From positions 11,317,178-11,381,177 of the forward strand of contig CM022671.1 of NCBI GenBank assembly GCA_012295275.1: a DNA stretch of 64,000 nt. Direction: 5' to 3'. Shown in pieces: positions 35,101 to 49,336 of this stretch (position 1 is its first letter; each line of letters begins with the position of its first letter). Origin of the DNA: Chrysomallon squamiferum. Its lineage: Eukaryota; Mollusca; Gastropoda; Neomphalida; Peltospiridae. The notes below the pieces were generated by a model. It saw only the letters and a program-made list of their open reading frames with translations. It ran no database searches and was not told the origin of the DNA. The position numbers and the translations under genes were made by a program.

Positions 35101-37674
35101 AACTGCTGACACTGATGATAACTTAGTTTCATTCTGAAATAGGAGAAAGACAACCAGTTATCATCTTTAGAATATTTGCTTTTAAGAAGGTTTGATTTTG
35201 TAATAGGCATCAAAATAATATAAAGAATTTTTATTCATTGACACACTGCAACAGACTGATTGTGTTAGATATTTTTTTCAGATTAGCCATTCAGATTTTC
35301 ATGTTTATATAGTTACAAATAGAAACATGATTAATTCTGAGTATCATTGTTGCTAAAATTAGCAGTCAGATTTAGTGCCTGACTTAAATGTAATGAAAAA
35401 AAAAGATGTGTTTATGTTGCCTATATATTCTAAACACAGACAATAACATGTTTACAGGCCCATAAAGAATCACACATGCTAATCAGACTGGTGGATGGAC
35501 TTTTACCTAGAGTTGGTGCTTTTGTCAAGAAATGTTCTCTGGCATTTAGTAAAGGACTCTGCAGTGGTATGGTAAGTTTGGTCTCTTACAAAAATGTTTC
35601 TTATGTATTAATGAGTAAAGCTATAAGTACACATTTTCAGACTGTCAAGAAAACTGAAGAAAATTATATATTCACTATTTTGATCAAATTATAAGTAATT
35701 CTATACAATATTTAATGAAAAAAACTGTTCAGAGAAATTATCTGTATTTGTTCCTCTAATTAGATTGTTGATTAAATTATCTCCCTTAGTTTAAAGTATT
35801 TGTAAGTTGACAGAAAATAGTTCAATAAATACACAATAAAAATTAAAGAAAAAAACTTTCTTGTTTTTATGTGTAATTAAAAAGTATCCAAAATAATTAA
35901 TTATATTTTCAACAAATATATTGAATTTTCTTTTATTCTGTTAAAGGTCCACAAGTTGCTAAAACTTTGTCCAAACCTTGAGCATCTCGACTTAAAACAT
36001 TCCTCAGTGACTGATGTGGCTTTCAAAGGGTGTGTTGACCAAATTAACAAATAATATCTTTCAAAAATAAAGAGTAAAGGAAGAAAACAAGAAAAAACAG
36101 CTGAAAATAAATTAGTTATTGAATGTTTATAATTAAACAGGATTTTTTTTTTTTTTTTTTTTCATAATATTGTCTGTTTATTTTATAAATTACTGTATTA
36201 TGAAGTTTTTCACATGATGGTATTCCCTCAGTAATTTACCATGTTATATTAGACTGCAGTTTACTTAACTTTTATTTCAAGTTTAAATAAGAATAAAAAA
36301 TTAAAAGATTTTTGTTCCTGATAATAAAAGTTTGGAATGTTTCAGGTTTGGGATGGACATGTGTGGAAAGAAACTGAAACATCTGAATCTCTCAGGATGC
36401 ATGAAAATCACCGACTTGACTCTGGAAAGACTGGCATGTGCCATGAAGTTCACTCTTTCATCATCTACGTCAACATCATCCCATGACATTGAAGATGTTC
36501 ACCCATCAAACTCAGACCTTCGCTTCAATCATAAGAATTGTCTGCTGCAGGAAAGCAGTCGCCTAAACAGTGCCTGCTCACACGAGTGTCACAGAAAAAC
36601 CTCCACTGACTTTGTTATTCCATGCTGCTCTTCAGAAGACAACGTGGCAGTTTCCTGTGATGTGCCTGTCCACGCTACCTGCACACTGATTTCAGCCTGT
36701 AAACCAAAGTGTTCACCTCACAGATGTTGTAACAAGAAAAGGACGAGTGTTTGTGGTGTGTCTTGGGCAGATAAAGACTTGACTGCTGAAATCATAAACC
36801 TTTCAGTAAATGATTCTGTTGCCTGCACTGGACTGGAGTTTCTCAGTTTGTCAGGCTGTTACCAGATCACGGATGTTGGACTGAGGTAAGCAGATGTTTT
36901 TAATATTATCCTGATGACCCTGTTATTTCAGTTAACAGATTTCAAGAAACTAAATAATGCTATTGTTTGTTTTAATCCCAAGTTTTCATTTTCAAAAGAG
37001 TTATAATTTACAACTGAACTTAATAAGATTTCCCAATTACATTATTAATGCTGTACTTCAGTATTTTTATTCACACACACATACACACTCACACACACAG
37101 AGAGAAATCTGTCAAGTTAACTGGATTTGTTTTTGTATTGTTTTAGGCTGTTAACAGCTGTTATCAGCCTTTTAGCACATTATCAAATAACAGCATATGG
37201 TCTACATTTGACGAAAATGGTGTTCTTGATATATTGTTTCAATGACAAAGAATAAAATAATTTAAAACACAAGCTAATAGAAAAATTGTTTGATTCTAAA
37301 AATAAAAATTACTTATTGGAAAATATTTTGAGAAAGAATGCCAGTGTAAGATGGTACATTTCATTTTACTTAGATTCATATGACATAAATCTGGAAGACA
37401 TGTAATATGTCATTTATAAATTTTAATATTTTTAATAATGAACAGGTCACTGGCAGGCTCTATGAGTTTATCACAACTGCAGTATCTTGACCTCTCTGGC
37501 TGTGTTGACATTACTGCTGATGGACTGGCAGCACTGGTTGAGTCCTGCCCAAGTCTTGATCACACGTACCTCTTCTACTGTGATAACCTGGCTGATGATC
37601 CCTATTCCACAACAGCCAGCAGCTGTCAGAATCTGGAGTGTTCAACACGGTACTGCTGTCGGGTTGGAGACTAG
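32198..37674 (+). CDS. FBXL5: F-box/LRR protein 5, iron- and oxygen-sensing SCF ligase subunit
   Basis: Substrate receptor of the SCF-FBXL5 ubiquitin ligase, which marks iron regulatory proteins for degradation when iron is sufficient. Nine exons: 32198-32284, 33137-33472, 33735-33873, 34114-34314, 34920-35059, 35458-35571, 35947-36029, 36346-36885, 37446-37674 (1869 nt, 622 residues; human is 691). The start [16 protein letters not shown] is nearly identical to vertebrate FBXL5. Hemerythrin domain about 1-150: the di-iron ligands are all present as H16, H58, E59, E62, H88, H135 and E139. F-box about 204-252 ([14 protein letters not shown]). LRRs follow ([33 protein letters not shown]), interrupted by a long Cys-rich loop in exon 8. 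The C-terminus YCDN...CQNLEC...YCC keeps the [2Fe-2S] ligands (C592, C607, C617, C618). All splice phases agree. Confidence 0.96.
34545..34762 (+). mobile_element. Dead LINE reverse-transcriptase fragment
   Basis: In FBXL5 intron 4. Translation in shifting frames gives [20 protein letters not shown] and, after a frame break, KVQIKRCI-stop-QGDTISP, which is the arrangement around the fingers/palm of non-LTR retrotransposon reverse transcriptases of the RTE/CR1-like type. In-frame stops and frameshifts show it is inactive. Only about 70 codons remain; no LINE ends or target-site duplication were recognised. Confidence 0.7.
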
Positions 37675-38100
37675 AGTAGGTATACATGTTCTGTTACCAG
37701 TGTAGGGAACTCATTTTCTGCCATCACACCCAGCGTAACCAGTTATAAACAGAATTTGATTTCTGTTGAACACTAGGCTTTTTTATTTCTAAAAAATACA
37801 GATTTATTGAGTGTAGATTTCATTTATTGTTTTCTGTTTAACAGATTGTTTCAAAGAGTGCAAAAGACAACTGAGAGTTTAATATTCAATTTAATATTTA
37901 ATTTAAAAATATTTTTATCTAAGATGACCAAGATATTGTCATTGGGAGCAGACTAATTCACCATTTGAGCATATAAATTATATCAACAGATAAAATAATG
38001 AATAGAAAAATAATTAAATGTAATTTATATCAGAAATGCAAAATAAAGTTTAAAGAATAAATGTGTAATTTTTTTTCAGCAGAAAATCACATCTCTACAA
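37675..38100 (+). other. Probable FBXL5 3' UTR, poly(A) signals at 38042
   Basis: Follows the TAG at 37672-37674. AATAAA at 38042-38047 and again about 13 bp later, followed by T-rich sequence. No iron-responsive element was found: the CAGTG at 37700 and the one near 38385 lack a pairing stem. Confidence 0.4.
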
Positions 38101-41100
38101 CTGTAAGTGAGTTATGTTCAAATGACATATTTTTACTTTTCACATTTACACAGTTTTATTTTTTATTTTAGTTTGGTGAAATTTTTTTTAAATTATTTAT
38201 TTAAAAAAATAGTCTTATGCACATGAATAGAGATTATTTTTAGCCTTGTGTTGTATTCTGTATAATTTTATAACACATAGTATATTACTGAACTAGTAAA
38301 AGTTATTTTCAAACAGAATTTGGATTCATGTTAAATTTTTGTTATTAATATTACCTTGCAGCTCTGTGACAACAGATTGTTTACAGTGTTTATAGCGGTA
38401 TTCAGTGTTGAAAAATATATAAGATTTTTACTTGTATTATATTATTTTCAAGTTTATCATATTGAGAGACGACTATATTATTTTTAATGTATATTTAAAC
38501 TGAATTACTTTTATCAAGTTGTTTCATTTCGATTAAAACATCTGTGATATTGTTATTTGATGAAGAAAATGCTCATATGTTTTGACTTTCATGACTAAGT
38601 AAGTAGGAAATTTCTGTACTCAGTTGTAGTAAGCCTCTGGTTGTTATTCTTTAAACCATAAAACAGAAGATGTGAAACCAAAAACAAACTGATATAAAAA
38701 GATAAATTATTTTGAAAGTCTTCGTGACTACATCCAGTCTTACTGGGATCACTCTGTTCTCCACTTGGATGTTAAACATGAAAATACCTGCTAAACTGAC
38801 TTCATGTTGTTGTTACCATCCCCATCTTGATTAAATATTTAATATGCACACTGACTAGACTTGATAACTGCTGTTAGTGCCTCGTACAGATATCTGTATA
38901 TCTACATAAACTATAAATGTATAATGAATAATTTGACAAATGGACTTAATATCTTTGAAGTATTGATTTTTTTAATTCGGATTTCAAATAATGACAGTCT
39001 CTTAAATCCATCATACAAGATTTTGAGACATGTAACGCTTGTTAGTTTATTATGCACAGTTTAATATCAGAGTGTTTTTTGTTTCTTTCATTCTTCTTTA
39101 TTTTTACATTTATTTTCTTTAATATCAACAGTCATTCTTCCATATTTTTATATATATTTGTTCTACCTGTTCAACACCCTCAGGTGACGATTTGTAGATT
39201 TTTTTTTTTTCTAATATTGACCAAAACAAAAGCAAAATTAATATAATTGTCTAAAACTGAAAGATAATTTATTTTTTCTTTGCCATATAGAAATGTTCTG
39301 TTCAGCTTGAAAAAAAAAAGAAATAGAATAAACCAAAACAAAATCATCTTTGAAATCTAAAACTTTTCTAACTTTCTTTTCATGTATTCTACAATAGCTG
39401 TTTTCTTCCTTGATGTTATCTATAAAGATATTATATTGCAAATATATTTGTATAATTTATATTTTTTATTTTTTATTATTTTATTTTATTTTATTTTATT
39501 TTGTTTGTTTTGTTAGATTTTTATAGTAAAATCAGCCAAACTCCATTCAGATATTTACTAAATAAATCATTTGATTAAAATCTTTTTACATAACTATTAG
39601 CATCTATTTTTTAATTTACACACTGTCTCAGTTTTATCCACCATCCCTTACACTGTCCATTTAAAACATTCCCAAATGAATATGATGATATATGTTTAGA
39701 ACTGAAGTTCTGAAAATGCAAGATTGTCTTGTATCAGACATTATTCTAATTTTCATAGCTAAAACAGAGCTGGTCTATGCTCACAACTCATGTGTACTGT
39801 GTATCATGGACTGTTGGCAGGTTCATCAGGCCACTGAGGCAGCTTTGTGAAATAAAGAAAGAGATCATTTAAATGATCACAGACCAATGAAATGTTACAA
39901 TTGACAAATTAGTCCTGGAGCACTGGACAGTAGCTGTTGGTCTGTTCTGTCCCAGAGAGATTTGCTTATGGTCACATTTCAAGTTTACACCAAATTTAGG
40001 AGTCTTCATACAGTGCCACTGTGAGGCAGAATGCAGGAAATGCATTCATTCATCCTTTTATGACCAACACACAAGACAAAATTGTTTCTGAGTATTGATC
40101 AAGTATTTCTTGCATGGCACTTTACAGAACATGAGAAGGGAACCACCAACATGCTGCAAGGAAGATTAATATTATTATTTTTTGTCAGCACATCACAGGG
40201 GATGTTCATTGATGTTGCATTTCCAGCCATTTTTATATATATATAAATACATACACACAGACTATATGAAAACAGTTTTTTATTAACATAGTAAACAGAT
40301 TAATTATTGAAAAAGAAAACAAAATCAATAACAGTTAATAGTGGTTAAGAAAACAAAAATCAGTCTAAAGGAAAATATTTTGACCTTTATAGCATTAAGC
40401 TGTTATTGTCTGGCCTGTGTGACGTTCAGTCATCATTACTCATTAGTCTGGATGCAGAAATCATGTTTGTGCTAAAGATGTGCATAAAAATTGTTACAAT
40501 GTTGACATTGAAGCAACATTTTCCATTCAGAATACCATTGTTTATCTCTAAGATTTTTTTGCTTTAGGATTCTGAAATTTTTATTTTATTTTTTTAGTAA
40601 CCTGTATTTTAAAAGATTATTGATCACAGTAATTCAATAGATCTTGATAAAACAAGCAAACTGGAACACAATGATGAATAATTAAAGTAAGAAAATTAAA
40701 AACAAAGTTGTTTCTGGTAAATGTGATGACAAATTTATTGTCATAGCAGCAGTAATATTATTTTACAGGTAAGTAAAGAAGGCAAGAAATAAAAGTCATA
40801 AATGTAAATAATTAAGGGGGAAAGTTTGATGGTTGAAGTGTCACAGCAATGGTCAGTATATAAACATACACTGACTGTTTCAACAATCTTATAAAGTGTG
40901 AAGTACCCAGAATAATTATTTGGGATGGATGAGATAATTTTGTGCTTTATTTCAAAACAAAAATATTGCAGAATCACACTTCCATAAGACTGTCAGTGAT
41001 CTCTTGAGAGATGGGGTTGGTCAGGAAATCATTAAAAATGCATACCATGCATTTCCACTCCACTGTGGTACAAATTATTTCTGAGCCCTAATATGTCTGG

Positions 41101-44100
41101 TCATTAGGTCTACTTCACAAACAAAGGACAACCATACTAATGGTTGGTCATAAACAGATTATTATAATGTGTTAGATTTTTTTTTAAAGTTTTCTCAGGT
41201 TAAAAAGTGGATAATTTGAGTCCAAGACAAACATGCTTTAGTGACTGAAAACACCCATTTTTAGTTATAATCATGTTTATTCTGTATATTCCATCAGATA
41301 ATATAAACGCCATACAAACATCAGCAGCCATATATTTCTTTTCTGACTGTTAATTGCCACATTGCTGTCAGGTTGTCTTGCCTCTTATCACCTGATTAGG
41401 CCAGTAAGTGATGCCTTCAGTCCATGGATTAGTCTTTCAAGTATGAGACATGGAAATATTTAAGCTTTTTAACATCACTGAATCAAGGGTTATCATTTAT
41501 TTCAGTTTTGTAAATACTAGAGGATTATCTTGTTTGGGTTTTTTTGTGGGTTTTTTAACGTTTTGTTAGCGATTGTTTTTCTATCCAATTGTTTTGACAT
41601 TATCATATGACATATTTAATATTTCAGTGTTATCTCCTTTTATAAAATTTTATATAAATTTTCTTTCTCTTTATTAAAACAATATTGTTTATTGTCTTGA
41701 TAATGAACATATTTTATTCTGATTACTGAAATATGTGTGTTGCTCTCCTTAAATTTTAAAATGCATTTTTAATCAAAACCATGGTTTCTTTTATTTTTAA
41801 TGTGAGGCTTTTTTATGGGTTTATTTAGATTATCTTAGCTTTGCATTTTTATTCTGATATTAATGTGTGTATTACATAAATCAAAGTAAATACCTTTTTT
41901 CCATTAGACATGATTAAAGCTTGACGTTTCCGTGATGAAAAGAAAAAACAAAAATGTTGTTTTAAAAATTAATCAAGAAAGATATTCCATTATGATCTTG
42001 CTGTAATGAATATCACTATTTTTTTTTAAATATTTTTTATATATTTGTTGTTGTTATTGAGATTGTGGTGTCTGGCAGTAACAGTTCACCATTAGTTTGT
42101 CTGTCTTCCCTTCTTCTGATCTTTAAACAATTAACCCTAAGACTTTAAGCCAGTGTTATTAAAACCTTAAAATATTTGGCCAATTAAATCTGCTGGATTA
42201 ACAAGCAGGGATCAGTTGAATTATTGAAAGCTGCAAGTCTTTAAATAAAAAGTCTGACTAGAGGATAGAAATACATTTTATTAATAGAAAAAATATAAAG
42301 TAAAAGAATCACTGAGTAAATCCCATTTAAAAGGAAGTTTTTATTTGAAAGCTTTAATGAGTTTTCAGAGGAGCTGAATGTGACTCAGTGGTAGAGCATG
42401 TCCTTAAGTTCAGTGAGTCAACAATTACTTCCTTTTGATGAACCACTGATTTATTTCACATTCCAACCAGTCCTCCACATGTAACAAATGACACAGTATA
42501 GTATACATAGAAGTTCTCTTGCTGCTGTTTCAGAATAAAACAACATGAAGTTTTACTCTTTGTTATCTCAGTGGTCCTTAACTAAATGTGTTTCCTTCCT
42601 TTCTTTTCACTGTTCTTACTTCTTCTTCTTTTTGTTATTTTTACTGTTTTCCTGTAAAATTATTAAGAATTTCTAAAATATAAGCCTGAACAACTTGGTT
42701 TCTTTTAGCTGGTTCAGTGACCATAAACAGTTCTTTTTAATGTTAAGCTATAGTATATGTTAAAAAAACAAAACAAAAAAACTTAGTGTTGTTGTTTTGT
42801 AGTAATTAGTCTGCAGACAATTATTATCTGCACTGGATTGTCTTAACAAAAAAACAATATAACCTTATACAGTGCTGGGTTAACTGATGTTAATTAGAAG
42901 ACATTGATTTTATTGCTTGAGTTAATGCAGTCAAGTTCAAATCTAAGAATAACACCATTCCATTTATCCTGGTATCATGCTGTCACATGATCAGACACCA
43001 GATGATTTTTGAATTAAATGGCAGTGTAAATTGTTTGACAACAAGCAATTACAAGTCCCACAAGAGATTGATAAATCTGCGTGTTGGGCACTTTTGTATT
43101 AAAGCTGTTGATGGGCTGGAATCAAAGTGAGACATGACTGAAAATCAATGTGGCGATGAACCTGATCATGCAGGAAAACAAAAGGCACACTGTTTAAGAT
43201 TTGCCTTAATATGACGAGACCATGCACTGGAACATTGAGCTATTGCTTTTTTGTTGTCAAAAAAAAACACATTATTGAATTTTATTTTAAAAATATTGAT
43301 ACTATTTATGTTTGAAATAAAATACTTGACAGCAATTCTTTTCTTTCTTCTTTTTTTATCATTTTGTTATTTTATTTTGTTTTTAAATAAATTTTAACAA
43401 AGAAATCATTTGAAGCAACTAAAATTCTGATACAGTTAACAATTATTTGTTGTTGTTTTTTGCCTAACTTTTTAATTTATTTCTCACTTCTATTTTTTAT
43501 ATTTTGTTTCATCTTTTTTTTTAAATTAAATTTTAGTACATTAAGTGATTAACAAATAATTCAAGCTATCAAAAATGTTGATTTATCTTTGAATTAAAAA
43601 AAAAAACTATTTTGTTTAACCTTCTTGAATTTTAACATGTAGTTTATAGCTTTTCGTGTCTATTGATAAAACAATAAGGAAATGTAAAATGACTCATTTG
43701 AAATGTAAATCCTTGAAATCTGATAGCATGATTCTTCCAGATCTGATCAGTGTCATCAAATCAAACCTTATTTGTACTGAAGAGTGGTTACAGTACAGTG
43801 TTGGATATGACAGGTAGCAGTAATAATCTTCCTTGTGTGACAGTTCTAACTACAACCCAGTAACTGATTGTTTGTTTCAAGGGTTTTTACGTGTTGTACT
43901 GTCTCAACGGATACAGATAAAAAGAATTCTTGTTGTCACTCTGTAAGAAACTCATGTGTATTGACAGAAGATTGTTTCTTTTCATGTCATTGTGAAAACT
44001 TAAATCCATTAATGCGTTTCTTTTAAAAAATATTTATTCATTCTTAAAACCAATTCTTTGAAGAAAAAAATTATTTAAGAGTAATCAGACATTGTCTATA

Positions 44101-46572
44101 AACTGGTGTTATTATCAAAAACAGCTTTTAAGAACCTTAATAACATTTTTTTCTTTTTTTTTCTTTTATTGGCTTTGTTGATTTTTTTTAACTGAAAATA
44201 ACTTCCAGTGCAGTCTTAATTTCCTTTTTCAGAATTAAAAAAATGAATATGTGCAAGTTTTTACTTGTATGCTTTGACATTTGTTAGGACATTGATTTCA
44301 CTCAGAATTTATTATGACTGGCTTGGAGCTATACTGTTTGTTATTTTTATTTTTATGTTTTAAATATATTTATTTAATGCACGTATTTAATGATCTTTTC
44401 TCTGTGTACTACATAGTTATATATAATGTATATATGTTTTACTGTTCATAAATCAAATTGTGGTTTTAGTCCTGTGGTAAAATTACATTTATTTGTTATT
44501 TATTATTTTTCTTTATTATTCAAACCAACTGGAATTAGATGAATTTGGAAATATTTTAAGATATAATGATGACTGATAATGACTATTTTCAACAAGTATT
44601 TAACTATATCTCACATCTATTGATTAATTGATTGATTAATCCAGTAGTTAGCTTTTTTCTTTTGTGACTAAAATAACTTTGCATTTTACCTTTTGCTCTG
44701 CACTTTACCATTCAATAGATACAGAGGAGATCATTGCCTGTATTTCTGAAAGACATAAATAGGTGGAATAATGAACCTGATTTCTTTAAGAACCCTGTTC
44801 TTTACAATGTTTGTTCATAGTAGCATTAAGTGTTGAAAAATGCAAAAAGATTTTTACTTGTAAGTCAGTGAAAGTCTATGTATTAGCAATAGATTGTTTT
44901 CTTTCATACCATTGTCAGTAACTGTGAAAAAAATCTTTATTGATTTATTAAAAAAAAAGATAAACAACATTAATAAATGTATAAATGTGTTTTAGCTATT
45001 GAAATAAAGAATACCGTAAATATTTGTAACAAAAAATAATAAATTAGTAAAAAAAAAAAATAATAATAAAAAGAACTAAATAAAGGCCATGGTTTGTATT
45101 ATCCTGTCTATGGTATGGTAAAGATGAAAGATCTCTTGCTGCTATCTCAAATTATAAAAGTCTTGTGCTTTATCTGACCTTAGTGATGTTTATTATGTCA
45201 GACAGGGGGCAGATACGGGGGAGGGAGGAAAGAGAATGACTGAAAATTGATTCTGTTCTAGACACAGTAGGATCTTTTTCAACCTTTTTGAGAAGGAATG
45301 CAGAGTTCATGACTTGCATTTCTTGACCAATCAGCAGTCAGCCTTCATTGTTTTATTAAAATTACTATTATTTTTATCAACACTAAGTCTGAAAACAGAA
45401 TTCATCTTTTTCAAAAAAAATTTAGTTGATTTATGTATGAATATTTTATAATAATAAATGAATGGCTGAATTTTTAGATGCATAGCTTAATGATAATGCA
45501 GATGAAACCTGTCTGGATTTGACAGCTTAAACGTGACTTTGACATTTATTTGGCAGCAAACAATTAAAAAATAAATCAGTGAAATTTTTTATGCCAAAAT
45601 TTCAGACTTACATGTTCTTCCTTCCTGTTATTGTTCTTTATTATTTTATTTTATTTTTATTTTTTTTTTTTTTTTTTTATCATTTCATTATTTTAATCAT
45701 AATATAAATTGGCTGTTAGTTCCATTTCTCAATTAAATTTTGAACTTTGAACTCCTGAAAATTTGTTGGTGACTGTGACTAAGTTACTAGAATTGTTTCT
45801 ATGACAGATGGGTTATTTGTGGCAATTACAACACATTATGTCTGCATATTGTTTACATCTTAAGATATTGGTTTTGTTTTCATGTGTAGCTTTTCTGAGA
45901 ATTTTCAGTTTTTAATGTCAGTCTTTTTTAGGACAGCTGAGTCAGTAATTGTTAATATATTATTCATGGATGTTACTGGTTTTCTATGTCTCCAACTTGA
46001 GATCAGTTCAGTATTATATGATGTTTTCTTCATCTTTAAGTCTGTATAGGCTTTCTGACATCGTCTTGAATAACTGTTAAAACAGAGCCTTTGATCAAAC
46101 TGGGATAATAAAAGAAACAAAATATCTACATTATTAATATATCTAAATAAAACAATAAAAAAATAGAAATAAAACACCAGTAATTTAATAGAAATTAGTC
46201 CACACAAAGAAATATGACAAAAACTATTTCCAAATAATTTTCTTTGATGCTAATATTATAGATGAACAAATATATGAATCCGAACTGTATTTATTATTAT
46301 TCCAACAGTAAAATACTATTCCTCAATGGACAGGCATTAATAAAATTACAAAAAGATTTTATGATTTTATGTTTGACTGCCATACAAAAATAAACTGATA
46401 CCTGTGCCTGTTTTCCACACTGAGCTTGTTTTTCTATACTTTGTTGTCAGGCAGACTTATTTACATGTACAGCACATGTTGATAACAGAACCACTTATAA
46501 TGAAGAAAACCACAAGAACTGACACCATAATTAAATTTCAAGGTTTAGTTGTCAGATGAAGGTGTTTGTTAG
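38101..46572. other. Intergenic, no gene supported
   Basis: AT-rich DNA with many stop codons in all frames and no chain of exons. A slightly less AT-rich block at about 39750-40220 and another at about 42960-43230 look like old interspersed repeats by composition, but I could not assign them. A tRNA-like A-box is at 42378-42400. Confidence 0.5.
42374..42450 (+). repeat. Possible tRNA-derived SINE remnant
   Basis: TGACTCAGTGGTAGAGCATG is a good A-box-like match to tRNA D-arms; about 15 bp later AAGTTCAGTGAGTC could be a decayed B-box. It does not fold as a full tRNA. Confidence 0.3.
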
Positions 46573-47062
46573 CAAGTCTGATCATGACAATTCATTACTC
46601 AGATTAGTTTAGCTGGTATATCTTTACATATTACAAGTCTGATCATGACAATTCATTACTCAGATATCTTTACATATTACAAGTCTGATCATGACAATTC
46701 ATTACTCAGATTAGTTTAGCTGGTATATCTTTACATATTACAAGTCTGATCATGACAATTCATTACTCAGATTAGTTTAGCTGGTATATCTTTACATATT
46801 ACAAGTCTGATCATGACAATTCATTACTCAGATTAGTTTAGCTGGTATATCTTTACATATTACAAGTCTGATCTTGACATCAGAAAATATCTTTAATTGA
46901 TCATGACAATTTAAGTCTGATCATGACAATTTTAAGATTAGTTTAGCTGGTATATCTTTACATATTACAAGTCTGATCATGAAAATTACAGTTTAGCTGG
47001 TATATCTTTAATATTCAATTTATTTTTACTCTGTATATCTTTACATATTACAAGTCTGTTAG
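46573..47062. repeat. 61-bp minisatellite, about nine copies
   Basis: Head-to-tail unit made of CAAGTCTGATCATGACAATT, CATTACTCAGATTAGTTTAG and CTGGTATATCTTTACATATTA. The first five copies are almost identical (one lacks about 15 bp), and the last ones are truncated and diverged. No coding potential. Confidence 0.95.
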
Positions 47063-49305
47063 ACTTAAGCGTTACACATAACTTGCATCAAAATATCTAA
47101 CTGCTTACTTTTAATAGAAAATTACATAGTCAATATCATTTATTTTACTGTTAACACTGTTGCAAGATTTAAAAAGCAAAGCAAAAAACCCCATATCATT
47201 TCACCAGAACAACTTGTTTCTCCTTGTTTTAGATGATGTTTCTGTTATAAAGCTTTTTATACAGTTCAAACAATTATTCAGAAAACTTTAAATTAAAAAC
47301 CAAATTTATACATAAACTATTAAGTTCAATTTACAAAGAAGAACTGTTACAAAATACATTATATTTTTTCTTTGTGATAAATTAAATTTGACAGTTAAGT
47401 ATATTCAGATAAGCCTTAATTTACATTTCCTAATTTATTTCAATCTATAAATGAAGATTAAAACTTGATACCACATACAAAGTGATGTTAAAACATTAAA
47501 CAATTTTTTTTTTTTTTTTTTTTTTTTAATTGTTTAGCTATTTTTACTTGGCTTTATATATTTGTGTGTGTGTTGCTTTAAAAGAATAACAGCCGCCTGT
47601 ACTTTACTGTTAAATAATGTATTTTTCATTGCCTGCACCAGAGCTCAATGAGTTTAATTTGGTTTCATTTTCTTCATAATTTAATCTAATTCTTTACTGT
47701 GACACAAACCAGTTAAATTGTGCATGTGTGTCTGTCCCAGAGGGTTTCCCTAATCAGTGTGCTGACATTATTAATTGATGACTGACTTAACATCTTCCCT
47801 GTTTGCCTCTTTATTTCTTCTTTTTTATTTCTTTTGTCTTCAATTTTGTCTTTCTTTCTTTTATTCTTATTGCCTCTTTCCATTAAAATATATTGCCTAC
47901 ATTATTTACCATGTAATCACTTCATTTGTTATTAAAATTCTATATTTTTAAATCATTTAAATATTTGAAATATTCATAAGATAGTGAGGTTCATATCAAG
48001 TTTTTCAGATATACCTAATTATATTAATATTGAGATTTAAACTGAGTTTTGGAGGTATAAATAATTATTAATCTATTCACTGGGTAATCATTCCTCCTGT
48101 TGTTACATATAATCTCTAATGGATTCTTTCTTTCTCACACTGGTCTGCAGTTTGTCTGTCTCTTGGCAACTCGGTGTACTCTGGTAACAGTGATATCATT
48201 GCATGTCCTACACTGGCCTGCTGTTTTAATCATTCTTTGTTCTATAGGTGTCATTTAATTATTTACTTGTCTGAAGGGCACTTACTCACCTGAACAGCTC
48301 GTCCCACCACATCAATACAGAAAAGTCTGTCTGAGCTGTGATCAGCAAAACAGCCTAAACAAAGTGTAAATTATACATTAAATACATACTATTTTCAATT
48401 ATTTTGTTATTTACATATATTTATAGCTTTGTTGCTATTAATATTCTTTTAAATATTTCTTACTATTACAAAATATCTCTTAAAAATATTTATTTGATTT
48501 TGTGGGTTTTTGAGAGGATGCTTGTGTAAAGTTGTGATATTTTGCACTTAAAAAACATACAGGATTATGACATTTGATACCTAAGGGGATACTTCAGTGT
48601 GCCTTTGGTTAAATTTTAACAACTTTACATTTGTAATTGTACATTTATTTTTGTGTTTAATAATTTATGAATGTTTATTGCTAATGCACTGATGCATGAG
48701 AATGTGAATGGTCTGAAGTAGAAGAACATGCCTTAAAACGGTATCAGTCTTGTTACGTTTGGCTTTACTGTTGATTAAAATTAATTTTATATCAATAGAG
48801 CTGAAATTTTAATACTTGACATTGTCACTTTTCACATTAACATAGTTGTATGTTTAGAAATATGAGGCAGAAAATAAAAAGTAAAGAGAAAACAAACAAT
48901 TTTCAATGAACCTCACAATGCTGCATCAACATAAGATTCTTAAATATGCTTTCAGATGAATTTAGAGTCATCAGAGGAAAAAAAATATCATTTAAAATGT
49001 TTTATCTTTCAGTATTTTTAGATACTTTAAATTTACTTTGAAGTTTGTAAGAAAACAAATAAATTACTGTAAGTGTAAGTATAAATAATTCCATCATTAG
49101 GCTATCAAGATTATATTAGTGTATTACAATTCTTTAATCAGACATTATTTGTTTGAAGTGGATTTTTTTTTCCTCCTAAATCTAGTTTTTGAGATGATAG
49201 ATTAACATTTTTGGCAAATATAAAATATGTTCATTTCCATTTCCTGAAATAAGTAAATAGGAACATTAAAATGAAATATAAATTGCATTCATTATTTATT
49301 ATTAT

Positions 49306-49336
<31 letters not shown>

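Noticed and set aside
37690-38400. Iron-responsive element in the FBXL5 3' UTR
   Set aside because: CAGTG motifs occur but neither is flanked by a five-base-pair upper stem.
45905-46207. 100-codon minus-strand frame
   Set aside because: AT-rich, no domain, no promoter or splice support; expected by chance in a window this size.
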